NCBI RefSeq assembly: GCF_030068605.1
Contig: NZ_JASJOU010000014.1
Coordinates: 124,001 to 188,000, forward strand
Direction: 5' to 3'
From: Xanthocytophaga agilis
GTDB lineage: Bacteria; Bacteroidota; Bacteroidia; Cytophagales; 172606-1
DNA length: 64,000 nucleotides
In this document: piece after piece, positions 27,195 to 36,722 of the stretch
Numbering within the stretch: position 1 is the first letter of the stretch
Layout: the number at the start of each line of letters is the position of its first letter
Notes under the pieces: model-generated
Told to the model about the DNA's origin: nothing
Databases searched by the model: none
Seen by the model: the letters and a program-made list of their open reading frames with translations, nothing else
Made by a program: the position numbers and the translations under genes

Positions 27195-29093
27195 TCAATT
27201 CCAACGTTCAGGACTTTGCCAGACTATTTTCCCTTCTTTGTTTATATAGGTTTGTTTTCCATTTAGAATGATACAAGCTAATCCATTTTTAAAGCTGCTA
27301 TATTCAAAGAGGGGATCGTGAGGAATATCAAATTTAAAATCAAATAAAGATCTGCCTGCTTTATCAATAAAAGAATATGTTGGATCTGGAGTCTGATCAT
27401 AAAAGTATACCCTGTTGGCTGGTGCATCTTTCTGAATAACGGCTCTGTCTTCATGAAATGGATAAACTTTGAATGCTGGAATATCCAGAATTGTCTTACC
27501 CTTGTTGTCAATTAAATAAAACTTTTTATCATATTTTGAATATGTCCATGCTACTTCATCGCTAAAAGGCAGAGCTGTAAATCCAACAGGGATTGTTATC
27601 GCTTTCTTGGCATTACGATCTATATAAAATGAGCTATTGGATTCTTCCAATAAGCACATGCCATCAGAAAATGATTTATAATAAAAAGGAGGTGCTGATA
27701 ATGTATCTAATAAAGACTGGGTATATGATCCCTTTATTAAGAAAACACCATTCTTGTCAATAAGTCCTGTTCCTTCTTCGTTTTTTACCCATGCATATCC
27801 TTCGGAGAAAGAAGAGAAAGGATAAGTACCAATAGTACCTTTTCGTGGTACATAAGAGTTAAATAACGGAGCCACAACAAACTCTCCTTTTTTATTTATA
27901 AAACCAATTTTGTGAGTTTCCGGATCTTCTACTATGGCTAAACCTTCCTGAAAAGAATGAATAGGCCAATAAGATCCATCTGTAACATATGTTTTGGCAA
28001 AAAGTTGTTTTCCTGTACTATCTATATAAAATGCTTCAAGCACTTTCTTTTTACGTTGGATAACTGCAGTTACCCCTTCACTAAAATCGCGTATTAGTTC
28101 ATATACAGGTGGTACAATTTCTTTACCTTTTGTATTGATAATTCCCCATTTACCATGTTTGCGTACACGGGCTAATCCTTCTGAAAAGTTTCCTACTCGT
28201 TCATAGATAGGAGGTATAGCAATTTGCCCATTCCCATTTATGAATCCCCATGTATCACCTACTCTGATAGGAAACAAAGAAGACATGCTTTGTAACTGAT
28301 TCTTTGCTTTCTGACTATAAATGCTGTTAGGGTTTTCTGTAAGGTATTTCTCTATGGTATTCGCAGAAGTAGAACTGGCTACATTTTGTTCATAGTACAG
28401 TTTTTCATACTGTTTTTTCGCTTTTTCTGCATAAGGGCTATTTGGATAACTTGTATAAAACTTTTGATAAGCCTGCCAGCTCTGAGCAGATGTCAAGTTT
28501 TCGTATAGTAATTGTTCGTACTTGTTTTTTGCTTCCGGAACCTGTTTGGCGGATGGGTATTTAATATAAAAATTTTGAAAAGCCTGATAGGTATTTACGC
28601 GTTTAGCTTCTTCAAAGGCCATTGCATTTTTATATTCAATAGCCTTTTCTACTACATTTGGTAAAGTCGAAAACTTTGAAATTACTTTGTCTATAGCTGT
28701 CGGATTTTGAGATGCAATAGCATCTTGTACCGCTTGCTGTCCAATAGTTTGTTTTAACTTCTGCATTTCAAGAAGAGTAACTCCTAATTTCTGCAGGTTT
28801 GTTAGTTCTTTTGTTGTGAGAGTTGAATAATATTTCTCTGCCAAAGTCAAATAATCAAGAGACTTATAGTAGTCGTGAGGCTTGTTGTCATTATCTGCAT
28901 AATAGACTGCAAGAGCATAATATCCACCTGCATCAAATGAGTTTTTAGTGATAATTTGTTCAATTAATACTTTGGCCGCATTAAAATCTTTTTCTTTTAA
29001 GGCTTTTAATGCTTTTTCAAGGTCATCTGTCTGAGTTACAGCGAGAGAAGCAATGCTAAAAAGCAAAAGAATATTCAGTATTAGGACTTTCAT
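27195..29093 (-). CDS. TPR plus WG-repeat protein, secreted
   Basis: 632 residues with a signal peptide (cleavage near SLAVTQ, residue 20). Residues about 25-140 are TPR-like. Residues 160-270 hold three to four copies of a Tyr-rich unit (YQAFQNFYIKYPSAKQVPEA, WQAYQKFYTSYPNSPYAEKA, IEKYLTENPNSIYSQKA). From about 275 there are WG (KWG) repeats (WGFINGNGQIAIPPIYERV, GKWGIINTKGKEIVPPVYEL, IGFINKKGEFVVAPLFNSY), continuing to the C-terminus. WG repeats are common in Bacteroidota surface/periplasmic proteins and mediate binding; no enzyme is suggested. Its neighbour at 29231 is separated by a hairpin. Confidence 0.88.
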   Translation of the reverse strand: MKVLILNILLLFSIASLAVTQTDDLEKALKALKEKDFNAAKVLIEQIITKNSFDAGGYYALAVYYADNDNKPHDYYKSLDYLTLAEKYYSTLTTKELTNLQKLGVTLLEMQKLKQTIGQQAVQDAIASQNPTAIDKVISKFSTLPNVVEKAIEYKNAMAFEEAKRVNTYQAFQNFYIKYPSAKQVPEAKNKYEQLLYENLTSAQSWQAYQKFYTSYPNSPYAEKAKKQYEKLYYEQNVASSTSANTIEKYLTENPNSIYSQKAKNQLQSMSSLFPIRVGDTWGFINGNGQIAIPPIYERVGNFSEGLARVRKHGKWGIINTKGKEIVPPVYELIRDFSEGVTAVIQRKKKVLEAFYIDSTGKQLFAKTYVTDGSYWPIHSFQEGLAIVEDPETHKIGFINKKGEFVVAPLFNSYVPRKGTIGTYPFSSFSEGYAWVKNEEGTGLIDKNGVFLIKGSYTQSLLDTLSAPPFYYKSFSDGMCLLEESNSSFYIDRNAKKAITIPVGFTALPFSDEVAWTYSKYDKKFYLIDNKGKTILDIPAFKVYPFHEDRAVIQKDAPANRVYFYDQTPDPTYSFIDKAGRSLFDFKFDIPHDPLFEYSSFKNGLACIILNGKQTYINKEGKIVWQSPERWN

Positions 29094-29164
29094 ACTTACT
29101 AGTCGTATCAGACCTTACTCTGATTGTAAGATTGGTGGAGAGGTTGTTAGTTAGAATAAAAACA

Positions 29165-29208
29165 ACCAAGTCAAATGATGGTTAAGTAGTTACCTCATTT
29201 GACTTGGT
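29165..29208 (-). terminator. Hairpin after the SHOCT-like gene
   Basis: ACCAAGTCAAATGA (29165-29178) pairs with TCATTTGACTTGGT (29195-29208), 14 bp perfect; the minus strand continues with TTGTTTTTATT. Confidence 0.85.
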
Positions 29209-29230
29209 AGAAATAAAAGTATTGTATTTA

Positions 29231-30532
29231 CTACTGATTGGTATCTTCCCGATAGTATACCATTTTGGTAGCAGATTTTTCGTCTGCCCGATCACCAAAC
29301 TCCTTTGTTGATAAAGGGCGAGATGAGTAATAAATGATTTTCATATTTTTATCAAAGAGCACTTTTACTTGTGAAGTAATCGTTTGTCCTTTGTTTGCTG
29401 ATTTACGGAAACATTTAATCACTTCTTTAAAGTCTGCCTGATACATTCCACCCTTCATAGGTTCTATTGACAGAGAGTTAGATGCAATAGTACTTACTGC
29501 ATCTTGAAAGTCAGTATAGTAATTATTATGCACCTCATCAGTAATTGTTTGAGGAGAAATATCCTGCAGATTAAAGAAACGTTTTACCTTTTTTGCATAA
29601 TATTTATTTGCATCAAATTTCTGGCTGCTTAAATCCTGATAATAAGAAGTTAGTATATTACGTACAGCTGTTGTTTGAGGATTTCCCTCCTCTACAACTG
29701 TTATTTGCGGTTCTTTTGGTTGTTGAGGTATTGGATCTGGATTTTCTGTTGGTTTCCAACTATCGTCCACTGTAGTTTTATTACTTGTATCCGCTTGAGT
29801 ATTACCCACTTCTGATAGCATTTGTGATGTATCACTAGGAAGAACTGTGTAGTTGGTGGTATCTACCATCTCATAGGGACCTACGATTTCATCAGATTTC
29901 CCATTGATAAGTTTTCCTTCTAATCCATCAAATACATTAGCTAAAGCTACATTTAACACACACCCAATAACAATAACAGTTATTGCAGAAATAAAATAGC
30001 GCATTCCGCGGCTACTAACTTTTCCGATCAATATGCTACTTGCTACACGAGGCAATAAAAGACCACCTAGTACTGGTATTATACAAAGTAAAATCAAATT
30101 TATATCCTTATCCAATGTTAACACCATAGAAATAGCACTAGCAAGTACTACACCAATAGCCCCACCAATCAGATAATCTCTTCTGATATATGTTTTGATT
30201 TCCTGCAAAAAACGATTCGCCTCTCTGTGTTCAGGACGTAGTGATAATATCTTTTGAACAAACGGATAGGCCTTATCAAATTGCTTATATAGAAGCAAGT
30301 TTTTAGTCTCGTTTGAATAATAACGAATTACCTCATCTGGATTCTCATACACATCTCCAGACAAACTTCTTTCCGTTTGAGAGCCAGTTTCTGTTGATTC
30401 ATTAGATGCTTTAGTGCCATCAATGAGAATTTGTTTCAAATGATCAAATTCACCCTGAGTGATTGCTCCTGCTTGTAAAAGATCTTTCAGGGTTTTTAGC
30501 TCTTCCAGTATAAATTGGTTATACATAGCCAT
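29231..30532 (-). CDS. Membrane protein with N-terminal SHOCT-like segment
   Basis: 433 residues. Residues 8-36 (ILEELKTLKDLLQAGAITQ... ILID) look like a SHOCT motif, unusually N-terminal. Residues about 66-112 form a TPR-like pair (YSNETKNLLLYKQFDKAYPF, LSLRPEHREANRFLQEIKT). Three hydrophobic segments follow at about 120-140, 144-160 and 181-201. The remaining 230 residues would be extracytoplasmic: a Thr/Ser/Asn/Pro-rich linker then a compact domain (about 290-430) with YYQDLSSQKFDANKYYA and a beta-rich end, possibly NTF2-like. Function unknown. Probably a partner of the downstream WG-repeat gene by position only. Confidence 0.78.
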   Translation of the reverse strand: MAMYNQFILEELKTLKDLLQAGAITQGEFDHLKQILIDGTKASNESTETGSQTERSLSGDVYENPDEVIRYYSNETKNLLLYKQFDKAYPFVQKILSLRPEHREANRFLQEIKTYIRRDYLIGGAIGVVLASAISMVLTLDKDINLILLCIIPVLGGLLLPRVASSILIGKVSSRGMRYFISAITVIVIGCVLNVALANVFDGLEGKLINGKSDEIVGPYEMVDTTNYTVLPSDTSQMLSEVGNTQADTSNKTTVDDSWKPTENPDPIPQQPKEPQITVVEEGNPQTTAVRNILTSYYQDLSSQKFDANKYYAKKVKRFFNLQDISPQTITDEVHNNYYTDFQDAVSTIASNSLSIEPMKGGMYQADFKEVIKCFRKSANKGQTITSQVKVLFDKNMKIIYYSSRPLSTKEFGDRADEKSATKMVYYREDTNQ

Positions 30533-31187
30533 TCGCCTTATAATAGTAGGGTAATAGTTTTATTATCAATCACACATGCATAGACACGTCATACTTACAA
30601 AACGTTGCATATCAGTCAAATGCCTTTACGATAGTGGTCAAAATAGAAAATCTTAGAGAAGATGTGTTTTTTTGTTAAAAATTACATAGTTTTTTTTGAC
30701 TCGTAAAACACATTGTGTTTGCACAAAAACTTAGCAAATATATAAAGAGATCCGTATAAATACATATAAATTATCAACAAACAATGCAAATCTCTTTATA
30801 AAATTATATTTCTAATCTGATAATTAAAAGTGAGGTGTTTAAGAAAAGCAACTTTAAGAAAAAGTGATAAGTCTATTATTATCTATTTTCTTACATATAT
30901 AACTGAATTAGTGATAAGGTAAACGTTTTATCTCTATTAATTTTCGCTTTTGCTATAACAAAGAGATAGAGGTAGTGTAAAATTTAATGCCACTTTTTAT
31001 TTAGAGGAAGTGATATTATTATTTAGCTTTTAAAAATAAGCTATAAAATATTGATAGTCAATAGAGAGTGAAATAATGTATACTTTTTTTTGATTTAAGG
31101 AGATTGTGAAAAGTGTTACTGAATCTGTGCAATAAAAACCTCAAAACGAATCGTAAATATTGTAATAAAGTAATTTAAAACCTTAGA
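30533..31187. other. Long AT-rich intergenic region
   Basis: 655 bp between divergent genes, with no ORF, tRNA or strong terminator seen. It is very AT-rich with many short A and T tracts, and must hold the promoters of both flanking genes. No full TTTG/TAnnTTTG pair could be assigned. Confidence 0.6.
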
Positions 31188-32945
31188 ATGAAGAGATTTT
31201 GTTGTGTTTTTTTTATATATGGTGTTGTGGAAATATACTTGGTGCTGGTAGGAGGATCATTATATGCCCAAAAAAGATGGTCGGTAAACTATCTGTTTTC
31301 AGATTCAACTTTTCAAAATGCCATAGTTAAGAAGCTACCTGATTTTATCATAGATTCAATTTCCGGGGTACAGATAATTCAACAAAATATTATAAAACTC
31401 CATCAACAAGGTTATTTGACTGCATCTATTGATAGTATAAGCTGGAAGAAAGATACTTTATTGATATTTGCTTATCTGGGAAGTAGATTTAAATGGGCTC
31501 GCCTTTCTCAGGGCAACATTCGGGATGAAATATTGCGTGAAGTTGATTTTCGCGAGAAAATATATAGAGACAAACAATTCAATTATTTGGAATTAGCAGA
31601 TCTAGAAAAAAGGATATTAGTATATTCGGAAGAACATGGATATCCATTTGCTACGATTTCTCTTGATTCTATTCAGATAAGGGATGATAACATATCAGCC
31701 AAATTACAGTATGAGCCTGGTGTTTATATTGTATTTGATACTATAAGAGTGATAGGGTCGGCCCGGTTAAAAAAACGCTTTCTGGAAAACTGGCTTAGAA
31801 TTATACCAGGACAACCTTATAGTCAAAAGCGTTTAGATCAGGCCTACAACCTTCTTAAACAACAATCTTATTTGTCCTTAACACAGCCCTATGAAGTCCT
31901 TTTTAAAAATGACAGGGCTTATATTACTTTCTTTGCAGATGCTGGAAAATCAAGTGAAGCAGATGGTATAATTGGTTTTCAACCCAATGAACAAAAAGAA
32001 GGAAAGTTGTTATTAACAGGAGAAGTAAATCTAAAACTAAATAATTTGCTTAATGCTGGAGGAAGTTTTTTGTTCAGCTGGCAACAAATTAAACAAGGCT
32101 CTCCCAGGTTAAATATAAGTTATACCCAACCTGCTTTTTTTAAAACTCCATTGGAGATAAATGGTGCATTTCAATTACTAAGAGAAGACACTTCCAGTAC
32201 TGTATTAAATGGATATGTAACATTGAGTCAACAACTTAATATTTTCTATAATCTAGATAGCTGGAATAAAATAGGTATAGGAGTTAATAGATACAATTCA
32301 CGATTGGCTGACAGCACAATAAAAGGGACTGTGCAGCAGGCTGATATAAACTGGTTATCTTATAACGCCTTTTATACATATAAAGCTGTTGATAATTTGT
32401 TGTATCCTAAAAAAGGTTGGTGGATAAGCGCAAATATTGCAATAGGAAATAAAGAAGTAAGTCCAAGCGATCAGATTGATTTGCAGATAATTAAACGATC
32501 CAGCCCGCAATTGGCCTATCGGTTTACACTACGAAAGTATAGCCGTACAGGAAAAAAAAGTAGTATATTTTTTCAGCTATCTGCCGCTCAGATTTTTAAT
32601 GATAATCTTTTTCAAAATGAGTTATTTCGCTTAGGTGGTTTGACAAGTATAAGAGGGTTCAATGAAAACTTCTTTTTTGCTTCTGATTATGTTACATCTA
32701 CTTTGGAATATCGTTTCTTTTGGGAACAAACATCCTATCTGTTTGTATTCTATGATCAAGCATGGATAAGAACGCAAATTTTGAAAGCCTCTGTCACCGA
32801 TATACCCTCTGGATTTGGTGCCGGCATGAGTTTTAGTACAAAGACAGGGATTTTTACTATAATGTATGCATTAGGAAATTCACAGACTCGGCCTTTTAGT
32901 ATAGGATATTCAAAAATACATTTTGGTTTAACCTCTCGATTTTAG
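31188..32945 (+). CDS. Omp85/BamA-TamA family outer membrane protein
   Basis: 585 residues with a signal peptide (ending GGSLYAQ, about residue 27). Residues about 30-260 form two to three POTRA-like units (KRILVYSEEHGYPFATISLD, GSARLKKRFLENWLRIIPGQ, PYSQKRLDQAYNLLKQQSYL). From about 270 the sequence is amphipathic beta-barrel. The diagnostic LGGLTSIRGFNENFF motif, the RGF of the barrel-lumen loop, lies near residue 483, and the protein ends in an aromatic residue (Phe) typical of OMPs. Length and few POTRA domains fit a TamA/surface-antigen-like accessory Omp85 rather than BamA. Cargo is unknown. Confidence 0.87.
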   Translation: MKRFCCVFFIYGVVEIYLVLVGGSLYAQKRWSVNYLFSDSTFQNAIVKKLPDFIIDSISGVQIIQQNIIKLHQQGYLTASIDSISWKKDTLLIFAYLGSRFKWARLSQGNIRDEILREVDFREKIYRDKQFNYLELADLEKRILVYSEEHGYPFATISLDSIQIRDDNISAKLQYEPGVYIVFDTIRVIGSARLKKRFLENWLRIIPGQPYSQKRLDQAYNLLKQQSYLSLTQPYEVLFKNDRAYITFFADAGKSSEADGIIGFQPNEQKEGKLLLTGEVNLKLNNLLNAGGSFLFSWQQIKQGSPRLNISYTQPAFFKTPLEINGAFQLLREDTSSTVLNGYVTLSQQLNIFYNLDSWNKIGIGVNRYNSRLADSTIKGTVQQADINWLSYNAFYTYKAVDNLLYPKKGWWISANIAIGNKEVSPSDQIDLQIIKRSSPQLAYRFTLRKYSRTGKKSSIFFQLSAAQIFNDNLFQNELFRLGGLTSIRGFNENFFFASDYVTSTLEYRFFWEQTSYLFVFYDQAWIRTQILKASVTDIPSGFGAGMSFSTKTGIFTIMYALGNSQTRPFSIGYSKIHFGLTSRF

Positions 32946-33201
32946 AAAAGTAACTCTGACATGAAGATAATATGATGGGATGCAATACATATGTATAAGA
33001 AGAGAAAATTAATTTGTAAAAGAATAGTATTCTCAATTTATATTTGCATAAAATATTGAGAATGATAATAACATCTTTCTCAATACAACTCGAAATTCTA
33101 TAATTGTTTGTGGATACTTTGAAACGAGCACTTAATAATAGAAGTATCGGGTTTTCATTCTGGTCAGTTTTTTCTTTTTTACTTTAGCAAATATCTAAGT
33201 T

Positions 33202-34269
33202 TTGAATCTACCTGTTAATCTTTTACTGGCATTTTTGTGGGCATTTGTAGTTTCTGTATTTGCTATTCCGTCCATTGTACAGGTGGCACATGCCAAGAAA
33301 CTGCTAAATGAACCTAATGGTCGTAGTGTGCATGCACTGCTCACACCACGTTTAGGGGGAATGGCAATTTTCGCCGGCTTCATTTCTGCTCTGGCAATTT
33401 TTGGGCGATTAGAACAGGGCGTACAATATGTGCTTGCAGGAGCGATACTTCTTTTTTTTATAGGTTTAAAAGATGATATAGTACCTGTTTCAGCATTTAA
33501 GAAATTTTTTGTGCAATTACTGGCTACTGGCATTGTTATTTTTATGGGTGATGTACGGATCAGTAATTTTCATGGACTCTTTGGTATTTATGAATTGGAA
33601 ATTGGTACTAGCTATGCTTTTACCATTATTACGATAATAGGTATTACTAATGCAATAAATTTAATAGATGGATTAGATGGATTGGCCGGTTCTACTATTA
33701 TTATTATTACTCTTGCGTTTGGGTCTTATTTCTATATATATGATGAAATTTTATATAGCTATGTGGCTGCTAGTTTGATTGGAGGAACAGTAGGTTTCTT
33801 AAGATATAATTTTCATCGTGCGATTATTTTTATGGGTGATGCAGGATCACTTACGTGTGGTTTTATTGTTGCAGTTATGGCTGTTCATTTTGTAGAGATG
33901 CCTGTTGTTGAAAATTCACCTGTTATAGCAATAGGCATTCTGTATCTACCTGTTTTAGATACTCTACGTGTTGCTATTATCCGGATTCTGAATGGCCAAT
34001 CCCCTTTTGCGGCAGACAAGAACCATATTCATCATTGTCTGATACGTGCAGGACTAAAGCAGTTTCAGGCTGTAAGTGTATTAGCTGTATTACACATTTT
34101 AATGATTATTCTGGTGGTTATGACTACTACATGGGGAATGCATGTGCAATTAACAGTGTTAGCTCTGCTTTCTATCCTTATAAGTATTGGATTTTCTTAT
34201 ATAGGTAGAAATAAACAACCTGTTGTTGTTACAGATTTGACTTCGGGAGAAGTGGCTGCAGAACGATAA
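33202..34269 (+). CDS. wecA: WecA/MraY-family undecaprenyl-phosphate sugar-1-P transferase
   Basis: 355 residues, about 10-11 membrane helices. Conserved cytoplasmic motifs: LNEPNGRSVHALLTPRLGG, KDDIVPV (metal Asp pair), NLIDGLDGLAGS, FMGDAGSLTCGF and the DKNHIHH carbohydrate-recognition loop. It should transfer a sugar-1-phosphate, probably GlcNAc-1-P, from UDP-sugar to undecaprenyl phosphate, starting O-antigen, capsule or wall glycan synthesis. The start is TTG at 33202; no ATG fits the N-terminus. Adjacent DUF4271 and hemD follow at 28-bp gaps, suggesting one transcript. The exact sugar cannot be told from sequence. Confidence 0.9.
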   Translation: MNLPVNLLLAFLWAFVVSVFAIPSIVQVAHAKKLLNEPNGRSVHALLTPRLGGMAIFAGFISALAIFGRLEQGVQYVLAGAILLFFIGLKDDIVPVSAFKKFFVQLLATGIVIFMGDVRISNFHGLFGIYELEIGTSYAFTIITIIGITNAINLIDGLDGLAGSTIIIITLAFGSYFYIYDEILYSYVAASLIGGTVGFLRYNFHRAIIFMGDAGSLTCGFIVAVMAVHFVEMPVVENSPVIAIGILYLPVLDTLRVAIIRILNGQSPFAADKNHIHHCLIRAGLKQFQAVSVLAVLHILMIILVVMTTTWGMHVQLTVLALLSILISIGFSYIGRNKQPVVVTDLTSGEVAAER

Positions 34270-34297
34270 AATAATACTACTTATTTACAGAGAGATT

Positions 34298-35527
34298 TTG
34301 AAAGTTCTTATACAAATATTCTATCGTTTGGGTTATACACACTATGTTCGTATTATCAGCAGTGTTGTAGTGAGTATAGTGTTTTTTAATACCTCCTTTT
34401 CTCAGTCAACAGTTGATTATAAACTTATTCAGGGATTAGAGGATCAGTGGGTTATTTACAATGACAATTATAAGGGCTATATTCCTTATTTCCGGAAGGA
34501 ACATGGGGTACAGGCTGCTTTGAGTTTATATGTTGATTTGAGAAAGTATTCACACTATAATTTATTCTTACAAGCACCTAAAGAGACTCATTTGTTTGTT
34601 CAATCACAATTGTGTCGAACTTTGTCTGCACAAAGCAGAACAGTAGTAAATATTGACAGTTTACAGAAACAATACAAAACAAGATTTGTATTAATTACAC
34701 TTTATGTTCCGGATGGGCATTCACAACTTCCCACTGCCCAAATTGTATATCCTTATAAGAATAAGGCTTCTCAGATTGAAAACAAAGAAGACTCAGATGT
34801 GGTATTGTCTGGAGTTAGAAATAGTTATCAGCCTAAATTAAGGGATTTATCTGAGTTTCCTGATTTTGTAACAGTATGTATTGTTTCCTTACTGGCATTT
34901 TATACTTTTCTGTTAAACTATCATCCCAAAGCATTTAAACGGAATTTTAGCTTTAATGATATGTTTTCGGTAGATAGCAGAGAGGATGCAACATTAATAG
35001 CTAAGCCACTTAGTCAGATCAATATTCTTTTTGTTTTGGCTCACAGCATGTCATTAAGCTTGTTTTACATGATGGCTCAAAGATATTCCGATACTTTTTT
35101 CGTGAATGTATTGCCGATTCAGTTATCAGATTCATTTGGTAGTTTGTTCGGATATTTTGCTCTGTGTGTAAGTATTATATGGGTGTTGCTAATTGGGAAA
35201 TATTTTTTTATATATGCCATAGGGATAGTATTTGGAATTAATAATGTAGCTTCTATACATTATTATGAGTATTTATTATTCTCACGAATCTTTTTTCTCA
35301 TAGTACTTCCATTGCAGTTTATCTTTATGTTATCTTTTCCTCAATGGTTGGTAGGCGCATTGAAAATGGTAGTTATAGGATTGTTTATTTTCAACATAAT
35401 CCGTATTGTGACCATTAGTTCTGTACTAAACAAAATTACTTCATTTCGGAATCTATATTTATTTTCATATCTTTGTGCCACTGAACTGATTCCATTACTT
35501 ATAGGAATTAAATTTCTCGCAAAATAG
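34298..35527 (+). CDS. DUF4271 membrane protein
   Basis: 409 residues from a TTG start. A signal-anchor segment (about 20-34) is followed by a periplasmic part of about 150 residues and five to six membrane helices from about residue 190 to the end (ALLAFYTFLLNYHP, FVLAHSMSLSLFYMM, YFALCVSIIWVLLIGKYFF and more). The C-terminal half matches DUF4271, a Bacteroidota-specific membrane family usually next to hemD. Function unknown. 28 bp separate it from both neighbours. Confidence 0.85.
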   Translation: MKVLIQIFYRLGYTHYVRIISSVVVSIVFFNTSFSQSTVDYKLIQGLEDQWVIYNDNYKGYIPYFRKEHGVQAALSLYVDLRKYSHYNLFLQAPKETHLFVQSQLCRTLSAQSRTVVNIDSLQKQYKTRFVLITLYVPDGHSQLPTAQIVYPYKNKASQIENKEDSDVVLSGVRNSYQPKLRDLSEFPDFVTVCIVSLLAFYTFLLNYHPKAFKRNFSFNDMFSVDSREDATLIAKPLSQINILFVLAHSMSLSLFYMMAQRYSDTFFVNVLPIQLSDSFGSLFGYFALCVSIIWVLLIGKYFFIYAIGIVFGINNVASIHYYEYLLFSRIFFLIVLPLQFIFMLSFPQWLVGALKMVVIGLFIFNIIRIVTISSVLNKITSFRNLYLFSYLCATELIPLLIGIKFLAK

Positions 35528-35555
35528 TTTTTTACCAATCATTTCTGATACAAGA

Positions 35556-36344
35556 ATGAACGCTGTAGAAACCCAACAAGTAGAAGACAGATATTACAAA
35601 GTATCGAGTATATTGATTTCACAACCTAAGCCTGCTGATGATAAGTCACCTTATTTTGAACTGGCTAAGAAATACAAATTAAAGATAGACTTTCGTCCCT
35701 TTATTCAGGTAGAGCCTGTTTCTTTAAAAGAATTCAGAAAACAGAAAATCGATATTCTGGCTCATACCGCGGTGATTTTTACCAGCAGAAATGCAGTTGA
35801 CAACTTCTTTCGTATTGCCAAAGAAGCAAAATTGGAGTTGCCTCCGGATATGAAATATTTTTGTATTTCAGAGCAAACAGCTAATTATCTGCATAAATAT
35901 ATCACAGTTCGTAAACGTAAAGTATTTGTAGGGCAGAAAACTGCTTCTGATATGCTTGATTTATTACGAAAGCACAAAAACGAAAAGTTCTTATTTCCTT
36001 GCTCGGATATTCGTAAAAATGATATCCCTGAGTTTATGGATACAAATGGATTGCAATTGACAGAAGCTGTTTTATATCAAACAGTAGCTTCTGATTTGTC
36101 TGATCTTACAGATGTATATTATGACATCATTGCATTTTTTAGTCCATCAGGCATAAACTCTCTATTTGTTAATTTTCCTGACTTTAAGCAGAACAAGACA
36201 CGTATTGCCGCATTTGGTCCCACAACTGCTAAAGCTGTTCATGATGCCAGTCTCATTTTGGATATTGAAGCACCTCAACCTAATGCCCCTTCGATGGCAG
36301 GCGCCTTGGAAATGTACATCAAAAAGGCTAATAAAATTTCCTGA
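35556..36344 (+). CDS. hemD: Uroporphyrinogen-III synthase
   Basis: 262 residues of the Bacteroidota HemD type, which cyclises hydroxymethylbilane with ring-D inversion in heme biosynthesis. Two related Rossmann-like halves are visible: VIFTSRNAVDNFFRIAKE (about 74-91) and the C-terminal IIAFFSPSGINSLFVNFPDF followed by RIAAFGPTTAKAV. It is the last gene of a wecA-DUF4271-hemD run. Confidence 0.92.
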   Translation: MNAVETQQVEDRYYKVSSILISQPKPADDKSPYFELAKKYKLKIDFRPFIQVEPVSLKEFRKQKIDILAHTAVIFTSRNAVDNFFRIAKEAKLELPPDMKYFCISEQTANYLHKYITVRKRKVFVGQKTASDMLDLLRKHKNEKFLFPCSDIRKNDIPEFMDTNGLQLTEAVLYQTVASDLSDLTDVYYDIIAFFSPSGINSLFVNFPDFKQNKTRIAAFGPTTAKAVHDASLILDIEAPQPNAPSMAGALEMYIKKANKIS

Positions 36345-36722
36345 TTTGATAAAAGGCTAAAAGAGAATGTTGTAATTTTATTAAGTGTTTGCTAGTCAGT
36401 GTGTTTTAAGGGTTTGGACGTGTTTTTCTTTGTGAAAATATGTCAAAATGAAGTAAGGTTCTACTCCAATATTTATACAAAATATGCGTTTTACATGTAA
36501 AAGCAGCACTTTTGGATGATATTAGAGAAAAGTATCGGTTACTATTTTGATATACGTCCAAATCTAATTGCTATATTTAAGCCATAAAACTCCAAGTATT
36601 TGGAATTAAGTCGGCAACAAGCTAAAATATCTTTTGGTCTTTTTTAATGGATCATTTGGTATGAGTAGCTTTTCTTGTTGTCTCTAGGATGGGTTTAATC
36701 TCTTTAGCATCTAACATACGCT
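36345..36722. other. Intergenic region upstream of the T9SS locus
   Basis: 378 bp. No gene, tRNA or strong hairpin seen; a promoter for the sprF-like gene is expected here but no full consensus pair was found. Confidence 0.55.
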
